Source: Metabacillus endolithicus (GTDB taxonomy: Bacteria > Bacillota > Bacilli > Bacillales > Bacillaceae). Taken from it: a DNA stretch of 64,000 bases. The stretch is from contig NZ_CP095550.1 of the NCBI RefSeq assembly GCF_023078335.1, positions 3,950,001-4,014,000 on the forward strand. Direction: 5' to 3'. A program made the position numbers and the translations under genes. The notes below the pieces were generated by a model. It made no database searches, was not told where the DNA came from, and worked only from the letters and a program-made list of their open reading frames with translations. Every line of letters begins with the position of its first letter. The first letter of the stretch is position 1. Of this stretch, positions 60,138 through 64,000 are shown piece after piece.

Positions 60138-61622
60138 ATGCTAACAGTGAAACCATACGAATTTTGGTTTGTAACAGGTAGTCAAGATTTATACGGAGAA
60201 GAAACAGTAAGAGAAGTTGAAGCAAACTCAAAAGTAATTACAGAAGGTCTTGACCAAGATTCTACATTAACATATAAGCTAGTATTTAAATCAGTTTTAA
60301 AGGATGCAGATTCCATTCGTAAATTATGTTTAGAAGCAAATGCTGATGAAAACTGTGCAGGTATTATTACATGGATGCATACTTTCTCTCCAGCAAAAAT
60401 GTGGATTGCCGGACTTTCAAGCTTGCAAAAACCAATGCTTCATCTTCACACACAATTTAACCGTGATATTCCATGGGATAGCATTGATATGGATTTTATG
60501 AACACAAATCAATCTGCACATGGTGATCGTGAATTTGGATTTATGGCAACAAGACTAAATGTAAAAAGAAAAGTAGTTGTTGGTCATTGGGAAAATAACG
60601 AAGTTCGAAGCAAGATTGGTAGTTGGATGAACACGTCTGTTGGTTTTATGGAAGGTCAGCATTTGAAAATTGCACGCTTTGGAGATAACATGCGCAGAGT
60701 TGCTGTAACTGAGGGAGACAAAGTAGAGGCACAAATTAAACTTGGCTGGACCATTAACGGTTACGGAGTTGGTGATTTAGTTCAGAGAATGAATGATATT
60801 TCTGAACAAGAAATTGATCAGCTAATGGAAGAGTATGAAAGAGAATACGATATTGTAGCTGAAGGCCAAGAAGCAGGTCCAGTACGAGATTCTATTCGCT
60901 ATCAGGCAAGAATTGAACTAGGAATGAAAGCGTTCTTAGAAGAAGGTAATTATACAGCGTTTACAACAACGTTTGAAGATCTCCATGGTATGAAACAACT
61001 TCCTGGTCTAGCTGTACAACGATTAATGGCACAAGGATATGGTTTTGCTGGTGAAGGAGACTGGAAAACAGCTGGTTTACTCCGCATTTTAAAGATCATG
61101 GCAAATAACGAAGATACTTCATTTATGGAAGATTATACGTATCACTTCGAACCTGGAAATGAATTAGTGCTAGGCTCACACATGCTGGAGATTTGTCCAA
61201 CTATTTCAGCAACTAAGCCAAAGATTGCTGTTTATCCTTTAGGAATTGGCGGAAAAGAAGATCCTGCACGATTCATCTTTGATGGAAAGAGCGGTGCTGC
61301 TTTAAATGCATCAATTATCGATTTAGGACATCGCTTCCGTCTTGTTGTAAACGAAGTCGATGCTGTGCAACCTGAAAAAGATTTACCAAACCTTCCTGTT
61401 GCAAGAGTCCTTTGGACGCCTCAGCCTTCATTAAGTGAAGGAACAGAAAACTGGATCATTGCTGGTGGAGCACACCATACAGTCTTTTCTTATAAAGTAA
61501 CTACAGACCAGCTTAGAGATTGGGCAGAGCTAGTAGGGGTTGAATGTGTTCTTATTAATAATGATACAAATAAGCATAGCTTTAAAAATGAGTTACGTTG
61601 GAACGACGTTGTATATAAGTAA
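60138..61622 (+). CDS. araA: L-arabinose isomerase
   Basis: 494 residues, full length. Mn2+-dependent conversion of L-arabinose to L-ribulose. The N-terminus YEFWFVTGSQDLYGEETVRE, WMHTFSPAKMWIAGLSSLQK, NMRRVAVTEGDKVEAQIKLG, GFAGEGDWKTAGLLRILKIM (containing a catalytic Glu) and GSHMLEICPTIS (metal-site region) are characteristic. AGGGGGAAA precedes the ATG. Third gene of araBDA. Confidence 0.96.
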   Translation: MLTVKPYEFWFVTGSQDLYGEETVREVEANSKVITEGLDQDSTLTYKLVFKSVLKDADSIRKLCLEANADENCAGIITWMHTFSPAKMWIAGLSSLQKPMLHLHTQFNRDIPWDSIDMDFMNTNQSAHGDREFGFMATRLNVKRKVVVGHWENNEVRSKIGSWMNTSVGFMEGQHLKIARFGDNMRRVAVTEGDKVEAQIKLGWTINGYGVGDLVQRMNDISEQEIDQLMEEYEREYDIVAEGQEAGPVRDSIRYQARIELGMKAFLEEGNYTAFTTTFEDLHGMKQLPGLAVQRLMAQGYGFAGEGDWKTAGLLRILKIMANNEDTSFMEDYTYHFEPGNELVLGSHMLEICPTISATKPKIAVYPLGIGGKEDPARFIFDGKSGAALNASIIDLGHRFRLVVNEVDAVQPEKDLPNLPVARVLWTPQPSLSEGTENWIIAGGAHHTVFSYKVTTDQLRDWAELVGVECVLINNDTNKHSFKNELRWNDVVYK

Positions 61623-61642
61623 TAGGTATTAATCTTAAAGAC

Positions 61643-61687
61643 GAGGAAAACAAAAATGAAATGTTAGGTTTCTTGTTTCCTCTTCTT
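61643..61687 (+). terminator. terminator-like hairpin after araA
   Basis: GAGGAAAACAA / TTGTTTCCTC stem followed by TTCTTTCT. Confidence 0.55.
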
Positions 61688-61723
61688 TCTACTATCACTA
61701 AAAAAGCATGGGAGGAATAGAGA

Positions 61724-63205
61724 ATGACAAATTCGATTGTTATTAATGCAGATGTTAGTAAAGGGAAAATTAACCGTAATATTTATGGACATTTTGCTGA
61801 GCATTTAGGCCGTTGTATTTATGAAGGCATTTGGGTTGGGGAAGATTCACCAATTCCAAACACGAACGGAATTCGAAACGATGTGCTTGAAGCATTAAAA
61901 CAAATTAACATTCCTGTGCTTCGTTGGCCAGGAGGCTGTTTTGCTGATGAATATCATTGGAAAGATGGAGTCGGACCAAGAAGTGAAAGAAAAAGAATGG
62001 TAAACACCCACTGGGGTGGTGTAGTTGAAAACAATCACTTTGGAACTCATGAATTCATGATGCTATGTGATTTTTTAGGTTGTGAGCCTTATATTTGCGG
62101 AAACGTGGGCAGTGGTACTGTTCAAGAAATGTCTGAATGGGTTGAATATATGACATTTGACGGTGAGTCTCCAATGGCCAACTGGCGCCAAGAGAATGGT
62201 AGAGAAAAGCCTTGGGAGCTTACATACTTTGGTGTAGGTAACGAAAACTGGGGCTGTGGCGGAAATATGCGTCCTGAATATTATGCAGATCTATACCGTC
62301 GTTACCAAACATATGTAAGAAATTATGGAAATAATAAAATCTATAAAATTGCCGGTGGAGCAAACGTAGATGACTATAATTGGACAGAAGTGTTAATGCG
62401 TGAAGCAGGGCGCTTAATGGATGGATTAAGTCTTCACTACTATACAATTCCTGGTGAATTCTGGACAGGTAAAGGATCAGCAACAGGCTTTCCTGAGGAT
62501 GAGTGGTTCATCACGATGCAAAAAGCACTGCACATGGATGAATTAATTACAAAGCATAGCACGATCATGGATAAATATGACCCAGAAAAACGTGTTGGTA
62601 TGATTATAGATGAATGGGGTACATGGTTTGATGTTGAGGAAGGAACAAATCCAGGATTTCTTTATCAGCAAAACACGATTCGTGATGCATTAGTTGCTGC
62701 CGTCCACTTTCATATTTTCCATAAGCATAGTGATCGTGTTCAAATGACAAATATTGCCCAAACAGTAAATGTTCTTCAAGCAATGGTGTTAACAGAAGGA
62801 GAAAAAATGATTCTTACTCCTACTTACCATGTATTTGATATGTATAAAGTACACCAAGATGCAACAGTACTCTCAGTTGATGCTACTGTTGGAAAATACA
62901 AATACAATGGTCAAGAAGTTGATCAAGTATCTGTTTCAGCATCTCAAGATAAAAACGGCAAAGTTAACATCAGCTTATACAATATTGATCATAAAGAATC
63001 TGCAGCATTATCTCTTCAACTTCGTGGATTGAAAGAGGTTAGTAGTATTACTGGTACGATTTTAACTGCTGAAACGATTGATGCACACAATACGTTCGAG
63101 CAGCCAGAAGTAGTAGCTCCAGCTGAATTTACACAATTCACTGTAAGTAATGGTCAACTTGATGTAACATTACCACCGATGTCTGTTGTCTTGTTAACGA
63201 TTTAA
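61724..63205 (+). CDS. abf2: GH51 alpha-L-arabinofuranosidase (second copy)
   Basis: 493 residues, no signal peptide. [20 protein letters not shown] and [20 protein letters not shown] open the barrel; the acid/base Glu is in [20 protein letters not shown] (near 173) and the nucleophile Glu in [17 protein letters not shown] (near 292). It is clearly different from the first GH51 (for instance GNENWGCGG against GNEMDGPWQ), matching the two paralogues (AbfA, Abf2) seen in B. subtilis. The pair differ in preference for branched and linear substrates in that species; here this is inferred. The symbol is by resemblance only. Confidence 0.9.
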   Translation: MTNSIVINADVSKGKINRNIYGHFAEHLGRCIYEGIWVGEDSPIPNTNGIRNDVLEALKQINIPVLRWPGGCFADEYHWKDGVGPRSERKRMVNTHWGGVVENNHFGTHEFMMLCDFLGCEPYICGNVGSGTVQEMSEWVEYMTFDGESPMANWRQENGREKPWELTYFGVGNENWGCGGNMRPEYYADLYRRYQTYVRNYGNNKIYKIAGGANVDDYNWTEVLMREAGRLMDGLSLHYYTIPGEFWTGKGSATGFPEDEWFITMQKALHMDELITKHSTIMDKYDPEKRVGMIIDEWGTWFDVEEGTNPGFLYQQNTIRDALVAAVHFHIFHKHSDRVQMTNIAQTVNVLQAMVLTEGEKMILTPTYHVFDMYKVHQDATVLSVDATVGKYKYNGQEVDQVSVSASQDKNGKVNISLYNIDHKESAALSLQLRGLKEVSSITGTILTAETIDAHNTFEQPEVVAPAEFTQFTVSNGQLDVTLPPMSVVLLTI

Positions 63206-63221
63206 TGTAGAAAGGAAGTAA

Positions 63222-63482
63222 ATGATTATGACAACCAACGTATGTAAAGGCTGTTCTGGAAATGTCATTATCAAAAAAGAAGAAGTAGATAGAATCCTTT
63301 CTAAGCACTTACCAGACAATTTAATTGTTTCTGATGAGGTCTATAAAAATCGTCTAGAAGCTTGTCAAGATTGTCCTTCGTTTGTTTACGGAACAACTTG
63401 TTCATATAGTGGATGTTTAGTGGAGTACAGAGCTAAGTTTACAAGTAAAAATTGTCCAAATCCTGCAGGTGCTAAGTGGTAG
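63222..63482 (+). CDS. small cysteine-rich protein, DUF6171-like
   Basis: 86 residues, of which eight are Cys: VCKGCSGNV near the start, ACQDCPSF and TTCSYSGCLVEY in the middle, and KNCPNPAGAKW at the end. Paired Cys suggest one or two zinc sites. It is reminiscent of the small uncharacterised DUF6171 proteins. It starts 16 bases after the second GH51 stop with AAAGGA before it (ATG 63222 or 63228) and ends before a strong terminator, so it is the last gene of the araBDA-abf2 run. I cannot give it a function. Confidence 0.65.
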   Translation: MIMTTNVCKGCSGNVIIKKEEVDRILSKHLPDNLIVSDEVYKNRLEACQDCPSFVYGTTCSYSGCLVEYRAKFTSKNCPNPAGAKW

Positions 63483-63522
63483 GTCATCAATTCTGAATTT
63501 TTTATACATCTCGTTAATGCAT

Positions 63523-63573
63523 AAGATATACATCTCATACCCTATTTTCTGGGCAAAGATGTATATCTTTTTT
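63523..63573 (+). terminator. terminator after the arabinose gene run
   Basis: Stem AGATATACATCT (63524-63535) / AGATGTATATCT (63557-63568) followed by TTTTT. Confidence 0.85.
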
Positions 63574-63580
63574 CTTTATT

Positions 63581-63595
63581 TTGAAAGCGTTTTAA
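63581..63595 (+). promoter_or_regulatory. cre-like site before the secreted arabinanase
   Basis: TTGAAAGCGTTTTAA fits the cre consensus except for the C near its end. It lies 67 bases before the arabinanase start. Confidence 0.45.
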
Positions 63596-63602
63596 GGAGG
63601 TG

Positions 63603-63662
63603 ATGGGTTTCATTACTGGTGTTAACAATAGCTTGAATAAATGTGAAGAGGAGATGAATTAA
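63603..63662 (+). CDS. possible 19-codon leader peptide before the arabinanase
   Basis: ATG 63603 begins MGFITGVNNSLNKCEEEMN and stops at TAA 63660-63662, overlapping the ATG of the arabinanase gene by one base. AAGGAGG lies just before it (2-3 bases, rather close). It could couple translation, or be chance. Low certainty. Confidence 0.25.
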   Translation: MGFITGVNNSLNKCEEEMN

Positions 63663-64000
63663 TGAAACAAATGAAAAAACTACTCATTCTTTCGGTTATC
63701 TTGTGTGTGCTAAATATACAAGTAACAGCAAGTGCCGCTTTTTGGAATGTAACAGGGGAGAAAATGATTCACGACCCTTCTATTATTAAAGAGGGGAATT
63801 CATGGTATGTATTTGGAACTGGTGAAGCAGGAAAAAATGGAATTCGTGTATTACGTTCTGATAATGGTGTTAATTGGTACACTACACCTGTTATTTTCCC
63901 TACTGCGCCATCATGGTGGAAAACCTATGTCCCAAATCATGAATCAAATCAATGGGCACCTGATATTCAATATTATAATGGAAGATATTGGCTCTATTAC
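63662..64000 (+). CDS. abnA: secreted GH43 endo-1,5-alpha-L-arabinanase, AbnA-like (5' part)
   Basis: 113 codons before the window ends. Sec signal KQMKKLLILSVILCVLNIQV ending near TASA-AF, then FWNVTGEKMIHDPSIIKEGN, which has the catalytic base Asp, and WYVFGTGEAGKNGIRVLRSD. PNHESNQWAPDIQYYNGRYW matches the B. subtilis AbnA arabinanase. It acts outside the cell on linear arabinan, providing oligosaccharides for AraNPQ. GAAGAGGAG precedes ATG 63662. Confidence 0.88.
   Translation, partial: MKQMKKLLILSVILCVLNIQVTASAAFWNVTGEKMIHDPSIIKEGNSWYVFGTGEAGKNGIRVLRSDNGVNWYTTPVIFPTAPSWWKTYVPNHESNQWAPDIQYYNGRYWLYY

Overview
The window is AT-rich, low-GC Gram-positive DNA and almost certainly comes from a member of the Bacillaceae. 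The ribosome binding sites are AGGAGG-type, and the lipoproteins, YesMN-type two-component systems, LutC, AraR/AraM/AraNPQ, a SigH-like sigma factor and CcpA (cre) sites are all Bacillus-like. I cannot name the species. All recognised genes lie on the plus strand. The window is essentially one large locus for taking apart pectin side chains (rhamnogalacturonan I and arabinan) and burning the L-rhamnose and L-arabinose released.

Layout: (1) 1-8.5 kb: the end of lutC, then L-rhamnose catabolism (rhaEW aldolase/dehydrogenase, a DeoR repressor, an AraC regulator, rhaB, rhaA), interrupted by an array of about 17 tandem 52-bp hairpin repeats. (2) 8.6-18.5 kb: a sugar-binding lipoprotein with a LytS/YesM-type kinase and an AraC-type response regulator, then a ribose-type ABC importer (ATPase, two permeases, binding protein) and L-rhamnose mutarotase, most likely the rhamnose uptake system. 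(3) 18.9-21.3 kb: a SigH-like sigma factor and a purine permease behind a guanine-class riboswitch. (4) 21.5-38.4 kb: a sensory-rhodopsin-transducer (ASRT) family gene, a second YesMN pair, a YesOPQ-type importer with YesL and a second binding protein, then GH105, an acetylesterase, GH42, GH4 and GH115. (5) 38.9-47.1 kb: a secreted PL11 rhamnogalacturonan lyase, an anchored GH43, GH27 and GH127. (6) 47.2-64 kb: araR, araM, araNPQ, GH51, two GH43, araBDA, a second GH51, a small Cys protein and the start of a secreted GH43 arabinanase.

How it works together (inference from families): secreted PL11 and GH43 enzymes cut the polymers. Three importers bring in the pieces: a rhamnose-type ABC system plus YesOPQ-like and AraNPQ-like CUT1 systems, the latter two without a local ATPase. 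Cytoplasmic GH105, GH42, GH4, GH115, GH27, GH127, GH51 and GH43 enzymes trim them to monosaccharides, and RhaMABEW and AraABD feed glycolysis and the pentose phosphate pathway. Several cre-like sites and AraR-like boxes at promoters suggest carbon catabolite control and arabinose induction.

Important caveat: about 19 single-base frameshifts interrupt 14 genes between 9.5 and 52.2 kb, while the flanks are clean. In each case the reading resumes in another frame with family-typical sequence, mostly at short homopolymers. I annotate each as one interrupted gene, typed pseudogene because the sequence as given does not encode one continuous protein, but I think sequencing or assembly indels are the likelier explanation.
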